In this document: positions 1-6,923 of the stretch, piece by piece | Position numbering within the stretch: position 1 is the stretch's first letter | Layout of the letters: the number at the start of each line of letters is the position of its first letter | NCBI GenBank assembly: GCA_002327905.1 | Contig: DCUY01000110.1 | Span: forward strand, 1-12,063 | Origin: Caldifarciminota bacterium UBA2202 | GTDB taxonomy: Bacteria > Hydrothermota > 32-111 | Direction of reading: 5' to 3' | Length of the DNA: 12,063 nucleotides | The notes under the pieces: model-generated | The model's database searches: none | What the model was told of the DNA's origin: nothing | Seen by the model: only the letters and a program-made list of their open reading frames with translations | Translations under genes and position numbers: made by a program

Positions 1-2
1 TG

Positions 3-1298
3 AATTGGAACGGAACAGATGTTGAAAATGCTGAATTGCAGCTTGTGAAAGAGTATGATTATACGGAAGCGACATCTCCAAAGTACTCGCCCGTGATTAC
101 GAACTATTTTAATAAATCTCTATTACTTGTAGTACCTTCAACTGGTTGGATTTCTATAAATAGTGATTTTAGAGTAATGAACAAGGTTAACAATATTTGG
201 CAGGAAATAATTAATGGTTATCCAATAAATCTTTCAGGCCAGCTCTGCTCCAATCCTACAGCGGATTACAAGTTGAATAAGACGACATTTGTGTGGCAGG
301 TGGAGGAGGATTTGGGAACGAGCATTTGGAAGAGAGAGATAAGCAGTGGAACAGTTAACGAACCGGTGCAGATAAGCTCTGTCGAAGGTATGAATACCAA
401 TGCCAGATATGACGGAGGCAAGATATTCGCATATATCAATGAAGAATGTAATCTTGTTGATAAGAATAACACCATAATATATGAATCAGGTGAGGACAAG
501 ATATACTCAATGGAATTAGTTACAAAACCATTATTAACAAAAGATATAGTCTATTATACATGGGTTGAGAATGAAGGAATGGAGTACCTGATAAAAGGGA
601 TGACAAAGTATTATAGTGATATAGCACAACCGGATTTTGCTACAATGCCGACAGATACCCAGACATCAATAACAAGTTCACCTATATATGAATACCTGCC
701 TAAAAAGGAGCCGGTAGAGAGATTATCATATACATTGGTTGGAATGGAGCCGGAAATGTATTATGAGGTAAAGGTGGTTACATCGGAGGGAAGCCCTGCA
801 AAACCGCAGATAATACAAATAGACGGAGAGGTTTATGGAGTCGTAATCGGCCATGCAAACAGTGTAGATACAACCGTAATTGAAGTACCCAAGGCAGTAT
901 ATGCAGATGGCGAGATAACAGTGAGCATAGACAGAAAGAAGGGGAATCCAAACAGAATAGCAGAGATACTTGTAAATGAATATGAGCAGGAGAATGACCT
1001 TGTAGCTGTCAGCAATGTTATTATGCCGTTTAAGAAGGACTTCGGGAAGGAGTTAAATGAGACTGAAACAAGCATAAAGTATTTGGACAAGAAACTTGTA
1101 TTCAATATTTCGAGTGATGAAAATTGCATAAAGGAATACAAAGTAATAGATGTGACAGGCAGGACAGTAGAGAAAAAGACACTGAACTTGAAGAATGGAC
1201 TGAACAGAATCGAAGTGCCTGTTAATATCAAAAATGGCATTTATTTTATAAAAGTGGGTGGCGTAGATAGTAGTTACAAAGTAACTGTTCTCAAATAG
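3..1298 (+). CDS. 5'-partial secreted/surface protein with C-terminal T9SS-type sorting domain
   Basis: The reading frame is open to the left edge: codons upstream of the TTG at 36 read N-W-N-G-T-D-V-E-N-A-E, so that TTG is an internal Leu codon and the true start lies outside the window. The visible part is about 431 residues. The first ~230 are beta-rich with scattered Trp/Tyr and no motif I recognise, possibly propeller-like. The next ~100 (around 700-1000) contain a 'YADGEITVSIDRKKG' stretch resembling the beta-sandwich or carbohydrate-binding-like modules often next to sorting domains. The last ~75 form a T9SS type A-like sorting domain, with 'KVIDVTGR' followed by 'IKNGIYFIKV' and a basic end. 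In known systems such a domain directs Sec-exported proteins through the outer membrane for surface attachment or release. The stop (TAG) is one codon before the next ATG in the same frame. The molecular activity is unknown; the sorting-domain call is strong. Confidence 0.85.
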   Translation, partial: NWNGTDVENAELQLVKEYDYTEATSPKYSPVITNYFNKSLLLVVPSTGWISINSDFRVMNKVNNIWQEIINGYPINLSGQLCSNPTADYKLNKTTFVWQVEEDLGTSIWKREISSGTVNEPVQISSVEGMNTNARYDGGKIFAYINEECNLVDKNNTIIYESGEDKIYSMELVTKPLLTKDIVYYTWVENEGMEYLIKGMTKYYSDIAQPDFATMPTDTQTSITSSPIYEYLPKKEPVERLSYTLVGMEPEMYYEVKVVTSEGSPAKPQIIQIDGEVYGVVIGHANSVDTTVIEVPKAVYADGEITVSIDRKKGNPNRIAEILVNEYEQENDLVAVSNVIMPFKKDFGKELNETETSIKYLDKKLVFNISSDENCIKEYKVIDVTGRTVEKKTLNLKNGLNRIEVPVNIKNGIYFIKVGGVDSSYKVTVLK

Positions 1299-1301
1299 CG
1301 A

Positions 1302-3509
1302 ATGAAGAAAAGTAACCTAAAGGCAGAGCTTAAAAAGCTCTGCCTTTGTATTTTTTTCTTCTTTTTAGGTTGTCTATCACTTAAATCAGGTGAATATGAT
1401 ACTAGAATAATTCTAAATTATACAACAAATAATCATAATCCTCATTCAGATATGGTTCTAAACCAATTTAACAATAATAACAAATATGAAATTGTAGCTA
1501 GATGGGGAGAGATTCGTTATGACACCATAGGAGATTCAATAGGATATACAAGAACGAGCCATTTAGAGTGGTATGAGTATTCTCAATCCGACAATTTTGA
1601 TAAACTGGATTCCATTGTTACTGTTGGTGGGATTTATTGGTTGCATGGAACAGGAGACTATGATAATGACGGACTAAAAGAAATGTTATGTCAATATTTA
1701 GGAGATGATGAGAAATATAATATTTGTTTATTTGAACAAGCGAATTCAACGGAACTTCCAAAGAATATTGTGTGGGTATCGGATACAGCAACGACAGGTC
1801 ATAATATAGTGTCGACGGATAAGTTAAAACATGACGGATTGGATAGAATATTGGGAATGGGTATACCAAGAATATCAGGTAGTTACTATAGATATGGTTT
1901 TTATTATTTTAATTGTATAGGAGACAATAATTATCAAATAAACGAATATCTTGATACATTGGAGCATATGAGCAGTTATGCAGTCTGTGATTATTTAGAT
2001 GATAATGATTTAACTGATATTTTGCTTTCTTACGACTACAGGAGTAAGATATTATGGTATGAAGGGACAGATTCAGAGGATACGGCATTTACATTTGTTG
2101 ACACTTTGGAGCCTGAATATGGGGCAATGGGATTCAAAGTATATCCTGATATAGACAAAGACGGGAAAAAAGAGATAGGAGTAGTTACAGTAGTGAATGC
2201 GGGATTTGTAATACCATATCAGTTTAATATGTTTGAATATGATACAGTAACACTTGAGTTTACACAGATATTGAATTATGAGTATTATGTACAGACGGAT
2301 GACATGGTAGATGTAGGCACATGGCTTGATTATGGAGATGTTGACGGAGACGGGGAGATAGAGATATTGTTTAGCGGAGGGAGACACTATGAGGTGTGGG
2401 GAGTGAGGGGCAATGATGCTTTTGAAAGAGAATGGGAATGGACAGACCCGACATATAAGACAACAGGCAGCTCAATAAAGGCATTTGATTTTGACTATGA
2501 CGGAATAGATGAAATAATCTTTACAGGTGAAGGTGATGTCGGTGAAATAACATATTTTGTTGAATATGATAAACTGATGATGCCTGACACAATAGAGTTC
2601 GGGAACACACAGATGGGAGACAGTATAGAGGTAGAGAGATGGTGGAAGAACAATACTAAGGTTGGAATAGAGATAGATTCAGTAAAAACTGATAATGATG
2701 TATTTACTGCAATAACCCAGCCGGAGAGTATAAAGACAAGGGACAGCATAGGAATGACATTAAAGTATGAGAGCGGAGAAATAGGGTATGATGAGGGGTG
2801 GGTTAGAGTGTATTGGGGATATGGTGAGTGGAAGTGGGAGGACAGTATATTTGTATATGGCGGTACAGGAATGACAGTAGAGCTTGACAGTGCGATAGCG
2901 AGCGACAGTCGGATATTGGAGAAGGGAATAGACAGAGACGACAAGGTTACATTATATTTCAGTAGAGAGATGAATGGAATGGGAATAGACGAGAGCAACA
3001 TAGACAGCATATTTAAGTTGAGCGGGGGGGATAGCTGGCTTGACGGTCTTGACAGTCTTGGGAGTTCAAAGTGGCAGGTCAACGGAGATAAATTGGTGAT
3101 AGGTTTATCCGTGAATGTGGATCAACCGACAATAAAGGTGGGCGACACGATAAGCGTCAATGGAAGCATGTTGAAGTCAAAACTGTTTTCAATGCCATGC
3201 TCAAGCAGAGTTGAGCTAAGAGGGACATTTTTTGATATGAGCGGGGCTGGAGGACGCCGTGAGATAAAAGAAGTTACAGAGTTACAGGGTATCAGAGTAA
3301 CAGGTTGTAAGACAATAGAGTGGAGTACGCAAACAACACAGGGCACATTAACGGTGTATGACATATCGGGAAGAGAATTAATCAGAGAAGAATCAAATAC
3401 AAGCGGCGCACACAAAACAGACATCAGACACTTAAAGAATGGGATATACTTTATAAAACTGAAAGATGACAAAAAAATAATCACAAAGAAACAAGTGGTA
3501 ATTAAATAG
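1302..3509 (+). CDS. secreted FG-GAP/VCBS-like and Ig-like repeat protein with T9SS-type sorting domain
   Basis: A 735-residue protein whose first ~30 residues look like a signal peptide: several Lys, a hydrophobic CIFFFFLGC core, then polar sequence. Cys24 sits in a lipobox-like context, but Phe at -3 makes lipoprotein processing doubtful. Residues ~110-420 contain recurrent Asp-rich loops of the FG-GAP/VCBS kind (DYDNDG 119-124, DIDKDGKKE 283-291, DVDGDGEIE 346-354, DFDYDGIDE 396-404), which in known families bind calcium within a beta-propeller. Residues ~428-520 resemble an ASH/choice-of-anchor-D Ig-like domain. Residues ~524-640 ('KVTLYFSREMN') resemble a bacterial Ig-like domain of the SbsA type. 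Residues ~660-735 are a sorting domain ('VYDISGREL', 'LKNGIYFIKL'). ATG 1302 follows the upstream stop by one codon in the same frame and has no clear Shine-Dalgarno. It is preferred because the next in-frame ATG would remove the export signal. Function is probably adhesive or structural, by inference. Confidence 0.85.
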   Translation: MKKSNLKAELKKLCLCIFFFFLGCLSLKSGEYDTRIILNYTTNNHNPHSDMVLNQFNNNNKYEIVARWGEIRYDTIGDSIGYTRTSHLEWYEYSQSDNFDKLDSIVTVGGIYWLHGTGDYDNDGLKEMLCQYLGDDEKYNICLFEQANSTELPKNIVWVSDTATTGHNIVSTDKLKHDGLDRILGMGIPRISGSYYRYGFYYFNCIGDNNYQINEYLDTLEHMSSYAVCDYLDDNDLTDILLSYDYRSKILWYEGTDSEDTAFTFVDTLEPEYGAMGFKVYPDIDKDGKKEIGVVTVVNAGFVIPYQFNMFEYDTVTLEFTQILNYEYYVQTDDMVDVGTWLDYGDVDGDGEIEILFSGGRHYEVWGVRGNDAFEREWEWTDPTYKTTGSSIKAFDFDYDGIDEIIFTGEGDVGEITYFVEYDKLMMPDTIEFGNTQMGDSIEVERWWKNNTKVGIEIDSVKTDNDVFTAITQPESIKTRDSIGMTLKYESGEIGYDEGWVRVYWGYGEWKWEDSIFVYGGTGMTVELDSAIASDSRILEKGIDRDDKVTLYFSREMNGMGIDESNIDSIFKLSGGDSWLDGLDSLGSSKWQVNGDKLVIGLSVNVDQPTIKVGDTISVNGSMLKSKLFSMPCSSRVELRGTFFDMSGAGGRREIKEVTELQGIRVTGCKTIEWSTQTTQGTLTVYDISGRELIREESNTSGAHKTDIRHLKNGIYFIKLKDDKKIITKKQVVIK
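1319..1366 (+). terminator. intrinsic terminator-like hairpin inside the signal-peptide codons
   Basis: Positions 1319-1331 (AAAGGCAGAGCTT) and 1335-1347 (AAGCTCTGCCTTT) are perfect reverse complements separated by AAA. They are followed by GTA, seven T, then further T-rich sequence to 1366. This has the structure of a Rho-independent terminator, or of an attenuator. It starts 21 nt after the stop of the upstream gene, the usual place for that gene's terminator, yet it lies within the first ~22 codons of the next gene. The downstream gene may therefore be transcribed mainly by read-through, unless translating ribosomes disrupt the stem. Confidence 0.85.
3024..3030 (+). repeat. homopolymeric G tract (7 G) within a surface-protein gene
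   Basis: Seven consecutive G encode part of an L-S-G-G-D segment in the predicted Ig-like domain of the secreted protein. A change of length by one base would shift the frame and remove the C-terminal sorting domain. It is recorded because such tracts can be slippage-prone; nothing in this single sequence shows variation. Confidence 0.5.
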
Positions 3510-3629
3510 ATATTTGTATATGATATCGGAGTAAAACATCAAAATAGATTCTAAATATATAATATTTTACAGAGTGCAAATTGAAATTTTCCCTTTTTTG
3601 CCAAATACTAATGATTATGGTCTTTATTA
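3510..3629. other. AT-rich intergenic region, no terminator or gene recognised
   Basis: About 120 bp between the stop of the secreted repeat protein and the secD promoter. It contains a short AT-only inverted repeat (AAATAT/ATATTT near 3553-3567) and a T-rich run near 3587-3599, but no GC-containing stem followed by a T-tract. I see no small ORF with a convincing ribosome binding site and no RNA motif I recognise. Confidence 0.6.
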
Positions 3630-3658
3630 TTGACATAAATTAAACAGCATGATATACT
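3630..3658 (+). promoter_or_regulatory. sigma70-type promoter for the secD operon (extended -10)
   Basis: TTGACA (3630-3635) is a perfect -35 box. A 17-bp spacer leads to TATACT (3653-3658), which is 5/6 to the -10 consensus, preceded by TG plus one base (3650-3652), the extended -10 element. The predicted transcription start is near 3665, giving a leader of about 34 nt before the secD ATG. This architecture is unlike the TTTG/TAnnTTTG promoter described for Bacteroidota. No other promoter of similar quality was noticed downstream, so it may drive the whole run of genes to the window edge. Confidence 0.8.
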
Positions 3659-3688
3659 TATTTGTTTTTAATAATTATATATATTGAT

Positions 3689-3694
3689 AGGAGG
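3689..3694 (+). promoter_or_regulatory. Shine-Dalgarno AGGAGG of secD
   Basis: A full AGGAGG lies 4 nt before ATG 3699. It fixes the start at 3699 rather than at the in-frame TTG at 3684, which would lie upstream of the binding site. Confidence 0.85.
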
Positions 3695-3698
3695 CTTA

Positions 3699-5237
3699 AT
3701 GAAACTGGATATCAGATGGAGAGTCCTAATCGTGGCATTAGTGTTAGTGCTGTCCCTGTATCAGCTCTCTTTCACTTACAGGTACTATACACTGTCAAAT
3801 GAGGATAAAGTCAAAATGAAGCCGGAAGAGATCAGCAGACTGAAAGACAGGTCGCTTCATCTCGGTTTGGACCTTCAAGGCGGTATGAACCTGATACTTG
3901 AGGTGGACAAAACACAGCTCTCAAAAGAAGAGGCGGACGGAGCTGTTGACCGAGCTCTTGAAATTCTCAGGAACAGAGTTGATCAGTTCGGAGTATCTGA
4001 GCCTGTTATAGAGAAGCAGGGCGCAAACAGAATAAACATTCAATTGCCCGGAGTGGTTGACAGAGAGAGGGCAAAGATGCTCCTCGGAAAGACCGCTCAG
4101 CTTGAATTCAGGATAGTGGCTGAGAATGATGTATTCCAGAAACTCATTGAAAATATTGACAAGAGTCTTGATGATTTGAAATATACTGAAAATGAGAGGC
4201 TCGGAACATCAATAGACTACAATGGTTCGGATTTCATAGTTTATCCGGAGAATATCCAAGTTATTAAAGATATAATTTCACTTGATGAAATAAAGAAACT
4301 CATACCTGCGGATTATATACTTATGTGGGGAAGAGAGAAAGAAAAAGAGGGCTCGACAAATACAATGCTTTATCTTGTGGAGAAGAACGCAGTGCTTAAG
4401 GGAGACGCAATTTTAGAGGCGATTCCCGGCATAGGCACGAGCGACAATCCTTACGGAGTAAAGGTTCAGCTCACAATGAACAGAACAGCCAAAAACAAAT
4501 GGGCGTCAATAACAGGTTCGAATGTGGGAAGAAGAATCGCGTTCTCTCTTGATTCAATAATAGTCTCAGCTCCTGTGGTGAGGGAGAGAATCCCTTCAGG
4601 AAATACTGAAATTTCAATGGGCAACGGCACGATTAATGACGCAAAGGACCTTGCAATTATTTTAAAGGCAGGAGCTCTTCCTGCACCTGTAAAAATTGTG
4701 GAGGAGCGTTCAGTCGGACCGACACTCGGATCCGATTCAATAAATCGGGGTATAAAGGCGATAGTTTACGGAGCAATTGTAGTATTTGTCTTCATGGCGA
4801 TTTATTATGCAATGTCAGGCCTTATAGCTGACTTTGCAATGCTTTTAAACCTTATCATAGTTCTTGCGGTATTGTCATTATTCAAAGCGACTCTTACACT
4901 GCCCGGAATGGCAGGACTCATTCTTCTTGTAGGTACTGCAATTGATGCGAATGTGCTTATATTTGAGAGAATCAGGGAAGAGATAACATCTGGAAAGACA
5001 ATGAGGACTGCAATATCAACAGGATATGCAAAGGCATTCACGACAATTCTTGACGCGAATCTCACCTCACTTGTAACAGCAGTAATCCTTTACTGGTTCG
5101 GAACAGGACCCATCAAAGGATTCGCAATTACTCTTGGAGTCGGACTTGTGGTTAGTTTCTTCACTGCAATTTTCGTGACAAGAATCATCTTTGATTTGAT
5201 GACAAGCAATAAAAACTTTAAGCGGCTTTCAATATAA
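3699..5237 (+). CDS. secD: protein translocase subunit SecD
   Basis: SecD pairs with SecF at the SecYEG translocon and uses the proton gradient to help pull exported proteins into the periplasm. The 512-residue product has an N-terminal membrane segment (about residues 7-27) and the family signature LGLDLQGGM just before the first periplasmic domain. The conserved block RNRVDQFGVSEPVIEKQG follows at about 91-108, then a P1 head region (about 150-235). 'NVGRRIAFSLD', 'SAPVVRERI' and 'LKAGALPAPVKIVEERSVGPTLG' lead into five C-terminal membrane segments. The segment with TAIDANVLIFERIREE carries the Asp (about residue 416) that aligns with the residue implicated in proton coupling in studied SecDF proteins. 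The length is ordinary for a separate SecD. Start 3699 is chosen for its ribosome binding site. It is the first gene after a strong promoter, with secF next; no yajC is seen upstream. Confidence 0.97.
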   Translation: MKLDIRWRVLIVALVLVLSLYQLSFTYRYYTLSNEDKVKMKPEEISRLKDRSLHLGLDLQGGMNLILEVDKTQLSKEEADGAVDRALEILRNRVDQFGVSEPVIEKQGANRINIQLPGVVDRERAKMLLGKTAQLEFRIVAENDVFQKLIENIDKSLDDLKYTENERLGTSIDYNGSDFIVYPENIQVIKDIISLDEIKKLIPADYILMWGREKEKEGSTNTMLYLVEKNAVLKGDAILEAIPGIGTSDNPYGVKVQLTMNRTAKNKWASITGSNVGRRIAFSLDSIIVSAPVVRERIPSGNTEISMGNGTINDAKDLAIILKAGALPAPVKIVEERSVGPTLGSDSINRGIKAIVYGAIVVFVFMAIYYAMSGLIADFAMLLNLIIVLAVLSLFKATLTLPGMAGLILLVGTAIDANVLIFERIREEITSGKTMRTAISTGYAKAFTTILDANLTSLVTAVILYWFGTGPIKGFAITLGVGLVVSFFTAIFVTRIIFDLMTSNKNFKRLSI

Positions 5238-5242
5238 GGAGG
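5237..5242 (+). promoter_or_regulatory. Shine-Dalgarno AGGAGG of secF, start-deciding
   Basis: AGGAGG overlaps the last base of the secD stop. It lies 1 nt before ATG 5244 but 4 nt before ATG 5247, the same spacing as at secD, so the second of the two adjacent ATG codons is the more likely initiator. Confidence 0.75.
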
Positions 5243-5246
5243 AATG

Positions 5247-6554
5247 ATGTCATTCTTAAAAATAAAACTGCCCGAGTTTCCCTTTACAAAGAACAGAAAA
5301 TATACATATACTATATCAATAATAATGATACTTATCGGATTGACTTCAATGTTGTTTAAGGGCGGACTTAAATCGGGGATAGATTTCACAGGAGGAATAG
5401 TACTTCAGGTGCATTTCGAGAATCCCGTCCACATTGACCAGATAAGAAGCGCTGTAAAGACTGCAGGATACGGAAATGCGATGATTCAGAGATATGGAAC
5501 ATCAAATGATTTTCTTATAAAGATTCAGGGCGATTATGAAAAGGACAAGGACACCTTGGGTCCTTCAATTACGGAATATGCAACATATCCTAATCCAACA
5601 GCAGGAGAGCAATCAGTTGCACTCCGACTGAGGGCAAAGGATGATAAAAGCGCCATAAAGAATATTTTCCTCCGCTCGGAATTGTATTCCGGAGTGCAGG
5701 AAGTAAGCGCTGTTGACAAATACGATATGCTTGACGAATACGGCACAATGTCTGTTTCAGTGGAGCATTTTAGTAAAGATACCATGATAGACCTTTATGT
5801 ATTCGCAACAGACTATTCTGAAAATGTGGGGCCTGAGAAGCTGATAAAAATTCAAGTGACTCATGACAAAAAAACAGCTTCGGCAGTTGTCTCCGAGTGG
5901 GCTGATTCCTCAATGGCAAAGACGACTGCGAAAGCAGTTATATTTTCTCCTTCGGAAAAGCTTGTGGAAAGTCTGAAAGAATCATTTAAAGACAATACTT
6001 TAAGAGTTGATAGGGAAGAGGTGGTCGGAGCGGCAATGTCAAAGGAACTTCAGCTGAAATCCTTTTGGGTTGTTCTTCTCGGAATGCTTGCAATTCTTAT
6101 ATTTGTCTGGTTCAGATTTACTTTCCGCTTCGGAGTCACTTCAGTATTGGCATTGTTCCACGATGTTATAATAACATTAGGATTACTCTCACTCACAGGA
6201 AGAGAGATGTCCATACAGATAATTGCGGCTCTCCTGACACTTATAGGTTATTCAATCAATGATTCAATAATTGTCTCTGACAGAATCAGAGAAAATGTCA
6301 AACTCATGAGAAAAGATTCATACGACCAGATTATAAACAAGTCCTTAAATCAGGTATTGACAAGAACTATAATAACTTCTTTGACAACTCTCTTTGTTCT
6401 TGTGTGTCTGTTCTTATTCGGCGGAAGCGTCATAAATGACTTTGCATTCACTTTGATAGCTGGTATTATAGTGGGAACCTACTCTTCCGACTTCGTGGTT
6501 GCTCCTTTGGTTCTTGATTGGGAACTCAAATATCCTACAAGAAAAAGGGGGTGA
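5247..6554 (+). CDS. secF: protein translocase subunit SecF with a large periplasmic insertion
   Basis: SecF is the partner of SecD in the proton-driven export accessory complex of the inner membrane. Seen here (numbering from 5247) are a first membrane segment (~19-38) and the signature KSGIDFTGG (42-50). After a long periplasmic portion come five membrane segments containing 'RFTFRFGV', 'FHDVIITLGLLSLTGREMS', 'LIGYSINDSIIVSDRIREN' (Asp ~339) and 'VLTRTIITS' (Arg ~373). The Asp and Arg match residues implicated in proton translocation. At 435 residues it is much longer than the roughly 300 usual for SecF. The excess, about residues 102-231, lies between the two halves of the periplasmic domain and looks Ig-like (separate entry). 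The stop TGA overlaps an ATG (TGATG) and is followed in the same frame by the cyclic-nucleotide-binding domain gene. Confidence 0.95.
   Translation: MSFLKIKLPEFPFTKNRKYTYTISIIMILIGLTSMLFKGGLKSGIDFTGGIVLQVHFENPVHIDQIRSAVKTAGYGNAMIQRYGTSNDFLIKIQGDYEKDKDTLGPSITEYATYPNPTAGEQSVALRLRAKDDKSAIKNIFLRSELYSGVQEVSAVDKYDMLDEYGTMSVSVEHFSKDTMIDLYVFATDYSENVGPEKLIKIQVTHDKKTASAVVSEWADSSMAKTTAKAVIFSPSEKLVESLKESFKDNTLRVDREEVVGAAMSKELQLKSFWVVLLGMLAILIFVWFRFTFRFGVTSVLALFHDVIITLGLLSLTGREMSIQIIAALLTLIGYSINDSIIVSDRIRENVKLMRKDSYDQIINKSLNQVLTRTIITSLTTLFVLVCLFLFGGSVINDFAFTLIAGIIVGTYSSDFVVAPLVLDWELKYPTRKRG
5550..5939 (+). other. Ig-like insertion in the periplasmic domain of SecF
   Basis: About 130 residues interrupt the SecF P1 region, between '..NDFLIKIQGDY' and 'SPSEKLVESLKESF'. 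Its core begins 'YATYPNPTAGE', continues with alternating hydrophobic strands ('VALRLRAKDD', 'IKNIFLRSEL') and ends 'MIDLYVFATDYSENVG'. This spacing (NP near the start, Ala/Asp-Asp, paired strands, then a Tyr-x-x-AxD-x-x-x-N-x-G end) is typical of bacterial Ig/FnIII-like beta-sandwich modules in exported proteins. A similar layout occurs in residues ~212-296 of the co-encoded hydrolase. The fold is inferred from pattern only. Confidence 0.6.
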
Positions 6555-6560
6555 TGGGAT

Positions 6561-6911
6561 ATTTTAAACACCTTTGAAAAGAATTTAAAGAAAGGTGATG
6601 TGCTCTTCAGGCAGGGAGACCCGCCTGATGAAGTGTATATGGTCAAAAGCGGCAAAATTGAAATATTCGTCAATGAAGGAGATGACAAAAAGCGATTCGC
6701 CATTGTCACTGAAGGAGAATTCATAGGCGAAATGTCCATAATAGACGGCAGACCTCGGTCTGCCTCTGCAGGAGCATTTGAAGACGCCACTGTAATAATT
6801 CTTGACAGAAAATCGCTTCTTAAGCAGATTGAAGAGGACCCGATGCTCGGAGCCCTCATAACGACTCTTGTAAGGCGTCTTCGCGACATGGACAGAAAAA
6901 TAGCGAGATAA
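6561..6911 (+). CDS. small cyclic-nucleotide-binding-fold protein, start unclear
   Basis: This encodes a single CRP-like cyclic-nucleotide-binding beta-barrel with a C-terminal helix and no DNA-binding domain. The fold is shown by 'KKGDVLFRQGD', 'VYMVKSGKIEIF', then the phosphate-binding cassette 'FIGEMSIIDGRPRSASA', which keeps the Gly-Glu and Arg-Ser positions used for ligand contact, and a terminal 'TLVRRLRDMDRKI' helix. It probably senses cyclic mono- or dinucleotides in the cytoplasm. The start is a problem. GTG 6600 would delete the first strand (NLKKGD). The frame is open back to the secF TGA with only an ATT (6561) as an initiator, 5 nt after GGGGGTGAT. The well-placed ATG at 6554, overlapping the secF stop, is out of frame and hits TGA after seven codons. 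The coordinates given are a compromise; see the findings for frameshift and read-through alternatives. The next gene starts 12 nt downstream. Confidence 0.75.
   Translation: MLNTFEKNLKKGDVLFRQGDPPDEVYMVKSGKIEIFVNEGDDKKRFAIVTEGEFIGEMSIIDGRPRSASAGAFEDATVIILDRKSLLKQIEEDPMLGALITTLVRRLRDMDRKIAR
6747..6764. repeat. 18-bp perfect inverted repeat inside the cyclic-nucleotide-binding gene
   Basis: GGCAGACC (6747-6754) and GGTCTGCC (6757-6764) are exact reverse complements with TC between them. They encode G-R-P-R-S-A of the phosphate-binding cassette. As RNA this would form a GC-rich hairpin with about 7 bp and a 4-nt loop. No T-tract follows, so it is not a terminator. It may be coincidental given the conserved residues. 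Confidence 0.6.
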
Positions 6912-6912
6912 C

Positions 6913-6918
6913 AAGGAG
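6913..6918 (+). promoter_or_regulatory. Shine-Dalgarno AAGGAG of the phospholipase-D-fold gene
   Basis: AAGGAG is located 5 nt before ATG 6924, directly after the preceding stop, and supports that start. Confidence 0.8.
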
Positions 6919-6923
6919 CTCTT

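Noticed and set aside
36..38. TTG as the start of the first secreted protein
   Set aside because: The frame is open upstream to the window edge with plausible coding sequence, and no ribosome binding site precedes this TTG; the gene is simply truncated.
3553..3599. Possible terminator after the second secreted protein
   Set aside because: The only inverted repeat is a 6-bp AT stem not directly followed by a T-tract; the T-rich run downstream has no convincing stem.
3684..3686. TTG as the secD start
   Set aside because: It lies upstream of the AGGAGG that serves ATG 3699 and has no binding site of its own.
5546..5564. AAGGAC/GTCCTT inverted repeat at the edge of the SecF insertion, as a possible insertion scar
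   Set aside because: Six base pairs inside coding sequence is expected by chance, and no matching repeat was seen at the other edge of the insertion.
6600..6602. GTG as a secure start of the cyclic-nucleotide-binding gene
   Set aside because: It would remove the first strand of the barrel (N-L-K-K-G-D), which is encoded just upstream in the open frame. AAAGG precedes it, so it cannot be wholly excluded, but it is not favoured.
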